NCBI RefSeq assembly: GCF_010723575.1
Contig: NZ_BLKZ01000001.1
Coordinates: forward strand, 310,001 to 374,000
Source of the DNA: Mycobacterium bourgelatii
Lineage (GTDB): Bacteria; Actinomycetota; Actinomycetes; Mycobacteriales; Mycobacteriaceae
Direction: 5' to 3'
Length of the DNA stretch: 64,000 bases
Part shown: piece by piece, positions 25,940 through 34,327 of the stretch
Numbering within the stretch: the stretch's first letter is position 1
Layout: the number at the start of each line of letters is the position of its first letter
Notes under the pieces: model-generated
The model's database searches: none
The model's input: the letters and a program-made list of their open reading frames with translations, nothing else
What the model was told of the DNA's origin: nothing
Translations under genes and position numbers: made by a program

Positions 25940-26327
25940 GGCTTGAGATCGCCCCCACCGCGCCGAGCGCGGCGTAGGGCCCCGTCACCGCGACCAGACG
26001 TAGCAGGGTACGAAACCGTGGGTCGTCGCGCCCGAGGCTTCTGAGTTCCAGGGCGGCGTTGACGTTGTCCAGGGTGTCGACCATCAGCCCGATCCGTTGC
26101 CAGCGCCGCCGGTTGCGCTCGTCGCTGGTCAGATAACCAATCCCCAAGGCGAGCGCGCGGGCGCCGAAAATGCGGATGAGGTACCTCAACTCGCTGGACA
26201 TCATGCTGTCCGGCACCGCGTTCATCCGCGTCTGCGACTGTGGTGTGGCGAACGCTGCTGCGCCGAGTGCGATCCGGCCGATGGCTGCCGCGGTGAAAGC
26301 ATGTCGTAAGGAATTGTTGAATCTCAT
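25884..26327 (-). CDS. Hypothetical membrane-associated protein
   Basis: The protein has 147 residues. An alanine-rich N-terminal helix (about 8-28) precedes a conserved-looking middle (RYLIRIFGARALALGIGYL) and a second hydrophobic segment near residues 112-130 (AVTGPYAALGAVGAI), with a proline-rich tail. It resembles DUF4267-type small membrane proteins, but I am not certain. It is divergent from the XRE regulator 87 bases away, which suggests control by it. It is not at this locus in M. tuberculosis as I remember. Confidence 0.65.
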   Translation of the reverse strand: MRFNNSLRHAFTAAAIGRIALGAAAFATPQSQTRMNAVPDSMMSSELRYLIRIFGARALALGIGYLTSDERNRRRWQRIGLMVDTLDNVNAALELRSLGRDDPRFRTLLRLVAVTGPYAALGAVGAISSLNSTAQTPPSPPPTPALR

Positions 26328-26364
26328 GACGGCCAGTCTCGGGTGTCGAGATAAGCAAGTCGAT

Positions 26365-26402
26365 TACCTCTGAGGTAGTGGTTTCATCCCCGTCCCGGGG
26401 AT
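26365..26402. promoter_or_regulatory. Two inverted repeats between divergent XRE and membrane-protein genes
   Basis: A perfect palindrome TACCTCTGAGGTA lies at 26365-26377. A second inverted repeat, ATCCCCGTCCCGGGGAT, lies at 26386-26402, twelve bases before the XRE start. Such sites in a divergent promoter next to a regulator are typical operators. Binding is inferred, not shown. Confidence 0.5.
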
Positions 26403-26414
26403 AGATTCGCCAGA

Positions 26415-27272
26415 GTGGCGGAGGGGCAACTAGGTAGGGCCGTGCGGGAGTGGCGCACTCGTCGCCGCCTGAGCCAAATGGAATTGGCGCACAAAGTCGG
26501 TGTTTCGCCGCGGCACATCAGCTTTGTCGAAACCGGCCGCGCCAACGCCAGCCGAAACCTGTTGCTCGGCATTGGTGAGTCGCTGGACCTTCCGCTGGAT
26601 GCGCGCAACCGCCTGCTGCTGGCCGGTGGCTACGCGCCGGCGTTCAGCGAACTCACCCTGGACGCCGAACGGATGCGTCCGGTGAAGGCCGCGGTCGATG
26701 CCGTGTTGGCCGGACACTCGCCATATCCGGCCGTCGTCACCGACGCCTGCTGGAATCTGGTGGCTGCCAACACCGGCTGCCTAGTTCTCGTCGAGGGCGT
26801 GGACCCGACGCTGCTGGCTACTCCGATTAACGTGATGCGACTGTGTCTGCACCCCAACGGATTAGCGCCGCGATTGGTCAACCACACCGAAGTGCGCTCA
26901 TCAATACTGCGGCGGATGCGGCGTCACGTGGAAGCGACTGCGGCACCCGACATTCGCCAACTCTACGACGAGGTTTCGGCGTATCCGGCGCCCCGCGAAT
27001 CGCGTTCTGGCGGCATCGCCGGGCATCCCTCGCAGGAGCTGTACGTGCCGTTCCGGTTAGCCACCCTCGACGGTGTCGAACTGCGGTTCGTCAACACCAT
27101 CGCGACGTTCGGTAGTCCGCTGGACATCTGCGTGGAGAGTTTGGCGATGGAGTCGTTCTTCCCCGCCGACACCGCCACGGCCGATTACCTGCGCCGCCTG
27201 GATGACGGCCAGCGGCTGCGTGCGGTGGCCGAGCAACATCCGCACTTGCTCGGCTTTGTGAGCGGCGGATAG
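26415..27272 (+). CDS. XRE-family regulator with MmyB-like sensor domain
   Basis: The protein has 285 residues from GTG 26415. An N-terminal helix-turn-helix (about 5-60, RLSQMELAHKVGVSPRHISF) is followed by the MmyB-like ligand-binding domain (about 105-270, with VTDACWNLVAANTG and TIATFGSPLDICVESLAMES). This family, first seen with methylenomycin genes, represses short-chain dehydrogenase or similar genes until a fatty-acid-like ligand binds. The divergent membrane-protein gene is the likely target. Its 3' end overlaps the convergent SRPBCC gene by 182 bases. Confidence 0.9.
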   Translation: MAEGQLGRAVREWRTRRRLSQMELAHKVGVSPRHISFVETGRANASRNLLLGIGESLDLPLDARNRLLLAGGYAPAFSELTLDAERMRPVKAAVDAVLAGHSPYPAVVTDACWNLVAANTGCLVLVEGVDPTLLATPINVMRLCLHPNGLAPRLVNHTEVRSSILRRMRRHVEATAAPDIRQLYDEVSAYPAPRESRSGGIAGHPSQELYVPFRLATLDGVELRFVNTIATFGSPLDICVESLAMESFFPADTATADYLRRLDDGQRLRAVAEQHPHLLGFVSGG

Positions 27273-27759
27273 GCAGGCCGGCTTCGCGCTCGGCCAGTGC
27301 TTTCAACGTCAGCAGTTGCCTTCGCATCATCACCAGGTCGCCCAGCGCCAGTGCGTGTGCCAGCAAGCGGGGCCCGCCGAACCGCACGCGGACATGAAGT
27401 CGGGAACCCGCGCCCTGGGCTCGGATTGCGTAGGTTACGGCCACGCTTCGGGAGAGCAAGGTGATCTGCTCGTCGGTGACAAAAGACTGCAGCCGGCACA
27501 ACGTCATGAACCGTTGGCCGACTTCGAGATTCGCCAGTTCGGGGTGCCGTTTGCGCGGGCTACGCCGGCCGAAATTGTCGAGGAGGTCGTAGCTGTACGC
27601 GACGCGTAGCTGACACAGCCAGCAGAACACCACGGCCGGTGGGGCTTTCACGCTGATGGCACGGTCGGCCGGGACGCCGGGGCCGGCTATCAGCTCGTCG
27701 CACGGGAGCCAGGCCGCCCGTTCCGACGGCGTGGCTCCCCACGTCAGGCCTGGGATCAT
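27091..27759 (-). CDS. SRPBCC/polyketide cyclase-like protein
   Basis: The protein has 222 residues from ATG 27759. An SRPBCC-type fold is visible from AISVKAPPAVVFCWLCQLRV through TLLSRSVAVTYAIRAQGAGS. The last about 60 residues are arginine/proline-rich and are read antisense to the XRE gene. The original stop was therefore probably near 27270 and a frameshift has extended the frame. The start overlaps the neighbouring SRPBCC stop. The ligand is unknown; these proteins bind hydrophobic molecules. Confidence 0.65.
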   Translation of the reverse strand: MIPGLTWGATPSERAAWLPCDELIAGPGVPADRAISVKAPPAVVFCWLCQLRVAYSYDLLDNFGRRSPRKRHPELANLEVGQRFMTLCRLQSFVTDEQITLLSRSVAVTYAIRAQGAGSRLHVRVRFGGPRLLAHALALGDLVMMRRQLLTLKALAEREAGLPIRRSQSRASADVARPPHAAAGRHPGGAGNRPWRCRRGRTTPSPNSPRRCPADYRTSRWC

Positions 27760-28148
27760 GCGGCGCTGGCACGACGCGATTTTGCTTGTTTCGCAATGCG
27801 TTTGAGGGTCAGTCGCACGGCGACACGGTGGCCACCGGAACCGATGACCAGCGCACGGTAGATCTTGCCGTGCGGGCCGGGGAATTTCGCCCAAGTTCCC
27901 GCGCGCACCCGGGTGCGCTCAGGCGCCAAGTGGTCGAGCTCAAACACCCACCGGTAGACCGCGAATGGGTGGCGGCCTTTCAGCGCAAGTCGCTCGCCCG
28001 GCCGCGCCTCGTCGAGGACAAAGCCGAACGGCACGGTCGTCGGATCCTGCGGGTCCTTGCACATCACCCGCAGCAGCGCCGCCCATGTTTCCGACGCGGA
28101 GGCGTCAACCGAGATAGCATGCTCATCGATATAGGGTAATCGTTCCAT
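27756..28148 (-). CDS. SRPBCC-type protein
   Basis: The protein has 130 residues from ATG 28148; the frame is open upstream but runs into the divergent TetR gene. It shows IDEHAISVDASASETWAAL at the N terminus and GRHPFAVYRWVFELD and RVRAGTWAKFPGPHG later, the typical strands of the Bet v1/SRPBCC fold. It overlaps the second SRPBCC gene by four bases. Its start is 21 bases from that of the divergent TetR gene, so the pair is probably under TetR control. Confidence 0.75.
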   Translation of the reverse strand: MERLPYIDEHAISVDASASETWAALLRVMCKDPQDPTTVPFGFVLDEARPGERLALKGRHPFAVYRWVFELDHLAPERTRVRAGTWAKFPGPHGKIYRALVIGSGGHRVAVRLTLKRIAKQAKSRRASAA

Positions 28149-28169
28149 ATAGAAGGACCATACTAGATC

Positions 28170-28781
28170 GTGGCACCTCCGCGGAAGCATGAAACCGATG
28201 TGATCCTGGACGCAACGAGGGCGCTGGTGCTCACCCACGGCCCGCGTGCGGCGAGCGTCGCAGCGATCGCCGCAGCCAGTGGCGCGCCCGCCGGCACGCT
28301 GTATCACCGCTTCGGCAATCGCGACGGCGTCGTCATCGCCGCGTGGCTGCGGGCGCTCGAGCGCTTTCAATTCAAGGCGCTTGCCGCCTCCCTCTCCGTC
28401 TCAGGGGCGGACGTCGCACTAGACGCCGCGGTAGCCATAGCGGTAGCGGCCATCGATTTCGCGCGTGAACTGCCCGACGATGCGCGACTGCTGCTGACCA
28501 TTCGGCCCACCGACCTGCTCGACGGCCAGCCCGATGCGAAGTTCCGCGAGACCGTCGCCGCGATGAACGCACCTTTGATCGAGCGGGTTGGACAGCTGGC
28601 CGAGCAGTTGTATGGGCGAGCCGACCCGCGCACGATCGACGCGGTCAGCAGAGCCGTCGTCGATCTGCCGTATGGCGTCGTGCGGCGCCATGCGTACGAC
28701 GATGTGCTGCCCGACTGGCTGGAGTCCGACGTTGCCGCGTCGGCCCGGGCGCTTTTACAGGGCTTTGGCGAACGCGCGTAA
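28170..28781 (+). CDS. TetR/AcrR-family regulator
   Basis: The protein has 203 residues from GTG 28170. The helix-turn-helix lies at about 25-55 (SVAAIAAASGAPAGTLYHRF). The C-terminal part is helical and ligand-binding-like. Divergent to the two SRPBCC genes with only 21 bases between starts, so it likely represses them, and its operator must overlap both translation starts. The 3' end overlaps the ATPase gene by 27 bases. Confidence 0.88.
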   Translation: MAPPRKHETDVILDATRALVLTHGPRAASVAAIAAASGAPAGTLYHRFGNRDGVVIAAWLRALERFQFKALAASLSVSGADVALDAAVAIAVAAIDFARELPDDARLLLTIRPTDLLDGQPDAKFRETVAAMNAPLIERVGQLAEQLYGRADPRTIDAVSRAVVDLPYGVVRRHAYDDVLPDWLESDVAASARALLQGFGERA

Positions 28782-30914
28782 CGACTCCACCTGCAAGGGG
28801 TCCAGCGACGGGCGCACGGCTTCCCGCGCGGCCGCCAGATCGGCGGCGGTGACGGCGTTGGCGTCGATGGAACGACGCATCGCCGTCAAAGCGGCCTCGC
28901 GTAGCAGGGCCACACAGTCTGCGGCGCTGTAGCCGTCGAGCCCGGCCGCGATCTCGTCCAGGTCGACATCGTCGCTCAGCGGGATGGATTTGCCTGCGGT
29001 GCGCAGGATTTCACGACGGGCCGCGGCATCGGGCGGTTCGACGAACACCAGGCGTTCCAACCGACCCGGGCGCAGCAGGGCCGGGTCGATCAGGTCGGGG
29101 CGGTTGGTCGCGCCGAGGACGACGACGTCGCGCAGCGGGTCGATGCCGTCGAGTTCGGTCAGCAACGCGGCCACCACCCGATCGCTCACGCCGGAATCGA
29201 AGCTCTGGCCGCGCCGCGACGCCAGCGCGTCCACCTCGTCGAGAAACACCAGCGATGGCGCGGAATCCCTTGCGCGGCGGAATAATTCGCGGACTGCCTT
29301 CTCCGAGGAGCCCACCCACTTGTCCATCAGTTCGGAACCCTTGACGGCGTGCACACTCAGCTGTCCGGTGCTGGCCAGCGCGCGGACTACGAACGTCTTG
29401 CCGCACCCCGGCGGGCCGTACAACAGCACGCCGCGCGGTGGGTCGACGCCCAACCGGGCGAACGTGTCCGGGTGCTGCAGCGGCCACAGCACCGCTTCGG
29501 TCAAGGCCTGCTTTGCCTCCGCCATGTCGCCGACGTCGTCGAGCGTGACGTTTCCGACGGAGATCTCCTCGCCCGCCGAACGCGACAGCGGCCGGATGAC
29601 GGTCAGCGCGCCGACGAGGTCCTCCTGGCTCAGCTTCGGGGACTGGCCGTCGGCGCTGGCCCGCGATGCGGCCCGCAGCGCCGCCTCGCGCAGTAGCGCG
29701 GCGAGATCGGCGACGACGAATCCCGGTGTGCGGCTCGCGATCTCGTCGATGTTGAGCTCCCCGGTGGGCACCGGTTTCAGCAATGCTTCCAGCAGCGCCT
29801 TGCGGGTGCCGGAGTCGGGCAGCGGCAGGCCCAGCTCCCGGTCGCAGAGCTCGGGCGCGCGCAGCCGGCTGTCGAGCTGGTCGGGTCGGGCGGAGGTGGC
29901 GATCAACGCCACGCCCTCGGTGGCCACCGCGGTGCGCAGCTCGGCCAGGATCAGGGAAGCCACCGGCTCCGGGGTGGCCGGCAGCAGCGCGTCGACGTCG
30001 GTGATCAGCAGCACCCCGCCGCCGTCACGCACCGTCGCCACCGCCGACGCGACCGCCTTGAGCCGGTCCTCGGCGGCAAGCGCTCCGACCTCCGGGCCGT
30101 CGAGCTCCACCAGTCTGCGTCCGGCGCACACGGCGCGCACCAGGGTCACCTTGCCCACCCCGGCCGGGCCGGAGACCAGCACGCCGAGGTTGCTGCCGGC
30201 GCCCAACGTTTGCAGCAGGTGTGGTTCGTCAAGCGCGAGTTTCAGCCATTCGGTGAGCTTGGCGGCCTGCGGTTGGGAGCCCTTGAGCTCCTCTACCTGG
30301 ATCTCCGGGCTGGCGATTCCGACCTGTTCGGGTGGGGCCGTCCGGGGTGTGTACGGGACGCCGGTGCCCCAGGTGACCAGCGTGTTCGGTTGCACGCTGA
30401 CGGGACCCGCGGGGTCGACGCCGGTGACGGTCAACAACTCCGACGTCCAGCTGATGCCGACCGAGGCCGCCAGTGCCTGGCTCGCCGCAGACGTCGAGGT
30501 GCCCGGGCCCAGGTCACGGGGGAGCAGCGACACCGCATCGCCGACGGTCATCACCTTGCCGAGCAGGGCTTGGCGCAGGGTCACCGGCGAGATCGACTGG
30601 GTGGCCAACTTCGAACCGCTCAGCGTGACCGAGCGGGCGCCGTAGACGGTGACCGGGCTGACGATCACCTCCGTGCCCTCACGCAGTCCGGCGTTGGACA
30701 GCGTCACATCGTCCAGCAGCACGATGCCCACCGGAATGTCGTGGCGAGCCATGCCCGCCACGGCCGCGGTGGTGCGGGAGCCCGTCAACGACACCGCGTC
30801 CCACTCGCGGATGCCGAGCGCCGCAATGGCGCTGGGGTGTAGCCGGACGACGCCTCGGCGCGAGTCGACGGCCGAGGTGTTCAGGCGGGCGGTAAGGGTG
30901 AGTTGCTGAGCCAA
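28755..30914 (-). CDS. CDC48-like double AAA ATPase (Rv0435c)
   Basis: The protein has 719 residues. An N-terminal CDC48-N-type double-psi barrel (about 1-185) is followed by two AAA modules. The second has intact Walker A GPPGCGKT, Walker B LVFLDEVDA and sensor GATNRPD. The first has Walker A GPAGVGKV, with Val in place of the usual Thr/Ser, and LLITDVDAL where D-E is normally found, so its hydrolysis is probably weak. It should unfold or remodel protein complexes; partners are unknown. Its start directly abuts the pssA stop. Confidence 0.93.
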   Translation of the reverse strand: MAQQLTLTARLNTSAVDSRRGVVRLHPSAIAALGIREWDAVSLTGSRTTAAVAGMARHDIPVGIVLLDDVTLSNAGLREGTEVIVSPVTVYGARSVTLSGSKLATQSISPVTLRQALLGKVMTVGDAVSLLPRDLGPGTSTSAASQALAASVGISWTSELLTVTGVDPAGPVSVQPNTLVTWGTGVPYTPRTAPPEQVGIASPEIQVEELKGSQPQAAKLTEWLKLALDEPHLLQTLGAGSNLGVLVSGPAGVGKVTLVRAVCAGRRLVELDGPEVGALAAEDRLKAVASAVATVRDGGGVLLITDVDALLPATPEPVASLILAELRTAVATEGVALIATSARPDQLDSRLRAPELCDRELGLPLPDSGTRKALLEALLKPVPTGELNIDEIASRTPGFVVADLAALLREAALRAASRASADGQSPKLSQEDLVGALTVIRPLSRSAGEEISVGNVTLDDVGDMAEAKQALTEAVLWPLQHPDTFARLGVDPPRGVLLYGPPGCGKTFVVRALASTGQLSVHAVKGSELMDKWVGSSEKAVRELFRRARDSAPSLVFLDEVDALASRRGQSFDSGVSDRVVAALLTELDGIDPLRDVVVLGATNRPDLIDPALLRPGRLERLVFVEPPDAAARREILRTAGKSIPLSDDVDLDEIAAGLDGYSAADCVALLREAALTAMRRSIDANAVTAADLAAAREAVRPSLDPLQVESLRAFAKAL

Positions 30915-31790
30915 CTACGGCCGTCCGCCGGGCTTCCGCAGACCCAACCGCGCCATCGACCGGCGGTGCGGCTGTGCCCGACGGGTGGCGCGCTGCGCGG
31001 CACGCCACTGCTTGGGTTTTTCTCCCCACACCTCGGGGTGCTGTGCCAGCCAGCGCTTGCTGCGCACGGCGAAGGGGATGTGGCACACGTAGGAGATGAT
31101 GATCACCCAGATCAGAAGGTAGGGCTGCCACACCGCGGCCGCCGCGACGATCGCGACCACGGCCAACGCCAGGACCGCCAGGTTCGGCGGCACCGCGAAG
31201 GTGTGCACCTTCTTCATCGGGATCGCGCTGACCATGAGGAGCGATGTCCCGGCGATCCAGGCGGCAAGCACCCACTGGTTGGTCCACCAGCCGTCGTCGC
31301 CGAAGCCCAACTTCTTGGCCTCCAACTTGAGCGCGATGGTCCCGATCATGGACACCGCGCCCGCCGGGGCGGGCATGCCGACGAAGAACTCTTTCGCGTA
31401 GGGCGGCAGGGTGCCGTCGTCCAGTGCGGCGTTGTATCGGGCCAGTCGCAGCACGACGCAGATGGCGTACAACAGCACGACCATCCACCCGATCGGCGAA
31501 TTGAACAGCGTCACATAGACCACCAACGCGGGCGCCACCCCGAAGTTGACGGTGTCGGCCAAGGAGTCGATCTCGGCGCCCATCCGCGACTGGGCGTCCA
31601 AAATCCGCGCCACCCGGCCATCGAGCGCGTCGAGGATGGCAGCTATGGCGATCAGTGCCATCGCCGGGATCGGCTCACCGTCGAGGGCGAGCTTGATGGA
31701 AGTAAGTCCCGCGCAGATGGACAGCACCGTCATCGCGCTGGGCAGCAGATGCAGGTTGACCGTTCGGCGGACGCGAGGTTTCTCGATCAT
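30915..31790 (-). CDS. pssA: CDP-diacylglycerol-serine O-phosphatidyltransferase PssA
   Basis: This 291-residue integral membrane enzyme makes phosphatidylserine from CDP-DAG and serine. The CDP-alcohol phosphotransferase signature is complete: Asp54, Asp57, Gly58, Ala61-Arg62, then Gly71, Asp75 and Asp79. About seven hydrophobic segments follow. ATG 31790 overlaps the psd stop and is preferred over the frame running to 32309. It is orthologous to Rv0436c. The basic C-terminal tail (TRRAQPHRRSMARLGLRK) is cytoplasmic. Confidence 0.94.
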   Translation of the reverse strand: MIEKPRVRRTVNLHLLPSAMTVLSICAGLTSIKLALDGEPIPAMALIAIAAILDALDGRVARILDAQSRMGAEIDSLADTVNFGVAPALVVYVTLFNSPIGWMVVLLYAICVVLRLARYNAALDDGTLPPYAKEFFVGMPAPAGAVSMIGTIALKLEAKKLGFGDDGWWTNQWVLAAWIAGTSLLMVSAIPMKKVHTFAVPPNLAVLALAVVAIVAAAAVWQPYLLIWVIIISYVCHIPFAVRSKRWLAQHPEVWGEKPKQWRAAQRATRRAQPHRRSMARLGLRKPGGRP

Positions 31791-32482
31791 GGCAGCTCGG
31801 CCAGTATGGTCTCGCCGGCCAGCGCCCGCTGGCCTACCTGGACGATCGGTTCCGCGCCCGCCGGCAGGTAGGTGTCCAGTCGGGAGCCGAACCGGATCAG
31901 GCCATAGGTGTCGCCGATCGACAGCTTGTCGCCGAGGTGTGCGTCGCAGACGATGCGGCGCGCGACGAGACCGGCGATCTGTACGGCGACGACCTGCGCG
32001 CCGCTTTCGGTGCGGATGACCACGCTGGTGCGCTCGTTGTCGGCGCTGGCCTCGGCCAGGTCCGCGGATCCGAAGCGCCCCGGTCGGTGCTGCACCGCAA
32101 CCACCTCGCCACTGACCGGCGCGCGCTGGACGTGGGCGTCGAACACAGACAGGAAGATGCTGACCCGGGGCAACGGCTCGTCGCCCAGACTCAGTTCGGC
32201 GGGTGGAGTGGCGGAGTCGATGACGCAGATGATCCCGTCGGCGGGTGCCACGATGGCGCGCGGGTTGGTGGGTGGCACCCGTGGGGGGTGACGGAAGAAC
32301 CCGGCGCACGCTCCGGCCGCCACCAGACCTGCGTTGCGCAGCAAGCGGTGGCGGTATCCGAGGGCCGCGACCGCGAGCCCGGCCGAGATGAAGGGGCGCC
32401 CGGCGGGGTGGATCGGCGGAACGGTGGACCGCACCAATTCGAGCAGATGCTGGGGGCCTTCTGGGCTAGGGCGTCTGGCCAC
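31787..32482 (-). CDS. psd: Phosphatidylserine decarboxylase proenzyme
   Basis: The protein has 231 residues. It decarboxylates phosphatidylserine to phosphatidylethanolamine, the next step after PssA. The self-cleavage site is visible as RFGSRLD; cleavage between Gly199 and Ser200 would create the pyruvoyl group. N-terminal hydrophobic stretches anchor it. It is orthologous to Rv0437c and overlaps pssA by four bases. Confidence 0.94.
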   Translation of the reverse strand: MARRPSPEGPQHLLELVRSTVPPIHPAGRPFISAGLAVAALGYRHRLLRNAGLVAAGACAGFFRHPPRVPPTNPRAIVAPADGIICVIDSATPPAELSLGDEPLPRVSIFLSVFDAHVQRAPVSGEVVAVQHRPGRFGSADLAEASADNERTSVVIRTESGAQVVAVQIAGLVARRIVCDAHLGDKLSIGDTYGLIRFGSRLDTYLPAGAEPIVQVGQRALAGETILAELP

Positions 32483-32504
32483 GGGGTCATCTTACGGGGA
32501 GTGG

Positions 32505-33710
32505 TTAGGTCAAATCCCAGACCTGTACCTGAGTTCCGGCGGGCACTTCCACGACATCCTCGGGGATGTCCAGCAAACCGTTGGCCGAGGCCAGCCAGCG
32601 CAAATGATGCGACGCCGGCGGGCCGTAGCTGGTCACCTGGCCGGAGGCCTTGTCGAGTACCGCCCGTCGGAACTGCCGTTTGCCGCGCGGAGACGTCACC
32701 GTTTCGGTCAGCACCGCGGCCCGGTGCTCCCGGTATGGGTCGGGCAATCCCATGGCCGTTCGCAACGCCGGCCGGATGAACACCTCGAACGAGACCAACG
32801 CGCTGACCGGGTTGCCGGGCAGGGTGATGATCGGGGTGCCCGCGACCTCGCCGGTGCCCTGGGGCATGCCGGGCTGCATGGCCACCTTGACGAACTCCAC
32901 GCCCTTGTCGCCGTCGCGCCCGAACGCGTCCTTGACCACCTCGTAGGCGCCGGCGCTCACGCCGCCGCTGGTGACGATCAGGTCGGCGTCCGCCGCGTAG
33001 CGGTCGAGTATCGCCACGAACTGCTCGACGTCGTCGCCGGCTGTCTCGGTGGCAACGACGGTTGCGCCGGCGTCGCGGACCGCGCCGGCCAGCATGATCG
33101 CGTTGGACTCGTAGATCTGGCCGGGCTTGAGCGGGTTTCCCGGCGCGACCAGCTCCGATCCCGTCGAGATCACCAGGACCCGCTGTCGCGGAACGATTTT
33201 GAGCTCGGCCAGTCCCAGCGCCGCGACCAGGCCCAGCGCGGCCGGGGTCACCACCTGGCCCGCGTGCAGCACGGTGGTGCCGGCTGCGACGTCCTCGCCC
33301 GCGCGACGGATGTGCTTGCCGGCCGTGGCCTCTTGGCGGATCTCCACCGCGTCCACGCCGCCGTCGGTGGCCTCGACCGGCACGATGCCGGTAGCGCCGG
33401 ACGGCACCGGCGCTCCGGTCATGATGCGGTGTGCGGTGCCGGGCTTCAGCGTCAACTCGTCGGTGCGGCCCGCCGGAATGTCCTCGGCGACCGGCAACAC
33501 GACGGGTTGGTCCGGCGTCGCCCGCATGGTGTCCTCGGCGCGCACGGCATAACCGTCCATCGCGGAGTTGTCGAACACCGGTAGCGACAGCGGTGCGATC
33601 ACGTCGTCGGCCAGTACCAAACCGAGGGCGTCTGCCAGCGGAACCGTGACCGCCGGGCGAGCCCGGATCATCTCCGCTACGACACGCTGGTGCTCGGTTA
33701 CCGACCGCAT
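32505..33710 (-). CDS. moeA2: Molybdopterin molybdenumtransferase MoeA2
   Basis: The protein has 401 residues from ATG 33710; the frame is open to 33866 but that part is arginine/proline-rich read-through. It inserts molybdenum into adenylylated molybdopterin. Motifs are FDNSAMDGYAV near residue 50, TGAPVPSGA, VLVISTGSEL and TLPGNPVSALVSFE. It is orthologous to Rv0438c. It ends 22 bases before psd begins and may share transcription with psd-pssA. Confidence 0.93.
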   Translation of the reverse strand: MRSVTEHQRVVAEMIRARPAVTVPLADALGLVLADDVIAPLSLPVFDNSAMDGYAVRAEDTMRATPDQPVVLPVAEDIPAGRTDELTLKPGTAHRIMTGAPVPSGATGIVPVEATDGGVDAVEIRQEATAGKHIRRAGEDVAAGTTVLHAGQVVTPAALGLVAALGLAELKIVPRQRVLVISTGSELVAPGNPLKPGQIYESNAIMLAGAVRDAGATVVATETAGDDVEQFVAILDRYAADADLIVTSGGVSAGAYEVVKDAFGRDGDKGVEFVKVAMQPGMPQGTGEVAGTPIITLPGNPVSALVSFEVFIRPALRTAMGLPDPYREHRAAVLTETVTSPRGKRQFRRAVLDKASGQVTSYGPPASHHLRWLASANGLLDIPEDVVEVPAGTQVQVWDLT

Positions 33711-33747
33711 TGGGCCATTATCGGCCCCCGGTTGCGCGGCGCCCCGG

Positions 33748-34239
33748 TCAGCTGGCGACGGCGGCGGGGCGCCGTGCCGCCAGCCGGCGTTCGGCGTGCT
33801 TGCGGCCCACCTCGGGGTCGCCGGTGACGTAGGTGACGATGTCGGCCAGCGTGTTGATGCGGCCATTGGCGCCCCAGGTGCCGTCGGCGATCTCGGTGGG
33901 GAACACCCAAACCCGTTGCGGGTCGGGGGGATAGGCGCCGTTTTCGGCGGCCAGCACGGCTTCGGTCACTTCGCGGACGATCGCGGCACGGCGCTCGTCG
34001 TCGAACTGCCCCTCCGGAACCGACGCGACGATGCGGTAGCGCGGTGCGGTGGCAGGCTCGCCGGCGACGAACACGGTGGCGGGGCGGTGCAGGAAGACCC
34101 AGGCGATCTCCCGGGTGCGCGGGTCTTCGGGGTTGGCTCCCTCGTTGCGCAACAGGATGTCGGTCAGTTGGGAGATCAGCGCCTTTTCGGCGTCGGCCGA
34201 GAGAGCGCCTTCGGGGATGTAGGCATCGAGCATGGGCAT
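33748..34239 (-). CDS. Tautomerase-superfamily protein
   Basis: The protein has 163 residues. The N terminus PMLDAYIPEG provides the Pro2 that acts as catalytic base in this superfamily. The length suggests two fused tautomerase units, the second around IVASVPEGQFDDERR. The substrate is unknown. It is divergent from an HxlR regulator across a clear inverted repeat, so the two probably form an inducible detoxification or degradation pair. It is not between moeA2 and groEL2 in M. tuberculosis as I recall. Confidence 0.8.
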   Translation of the reverse strand: MPMLDAYIPEGALSADAEKALISQLTDILLRNEGANPEDPRTREIAWVFLHRPATVFVAGEPATAPRYRIVASVPEGQFDDERRAAIVREVTEAVLAAENGAYPPDPQRVWVFPTEIADGTWGANGRINTLADIVTYVTGDPEVGRKHAERRLAARRPAAVAS

Positions 34240-34275
34240 GGCACTGACCTTCCGAGCGTCACATTGAGTTTATTT

Positions 34276-34302
34276 CTTAAACCTAGCTATGCTGGGTTTA
34301 AG
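34276..34302. promoter_or_regulatory. Operator-like inverted repeat between tautomerase and HxlR genes
   Basis: Arms CTTAAACC (34276-34283) and GGTTTAAG (34295-34302) are perfectly complementary around an 11-base spacer. An additional GTTTA half-site lies at 34268-34272. The region between the two divergent genes is otherwise AT-rich for this genome. An HxlR dimer is the likely ligand. Confidence 0.68.
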
Positions 34303-34327
34303 ATGTCAACCCAGGAAGGTGGGTCTG

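Noticed and set aside
28149..28169. TetR operator in the 21-base gap between divergent SRPBCC and TetR genes
   Set aside because: No convincing inverted repeat is visible in the gap; only loose CCATAT/CCATAC similarity.
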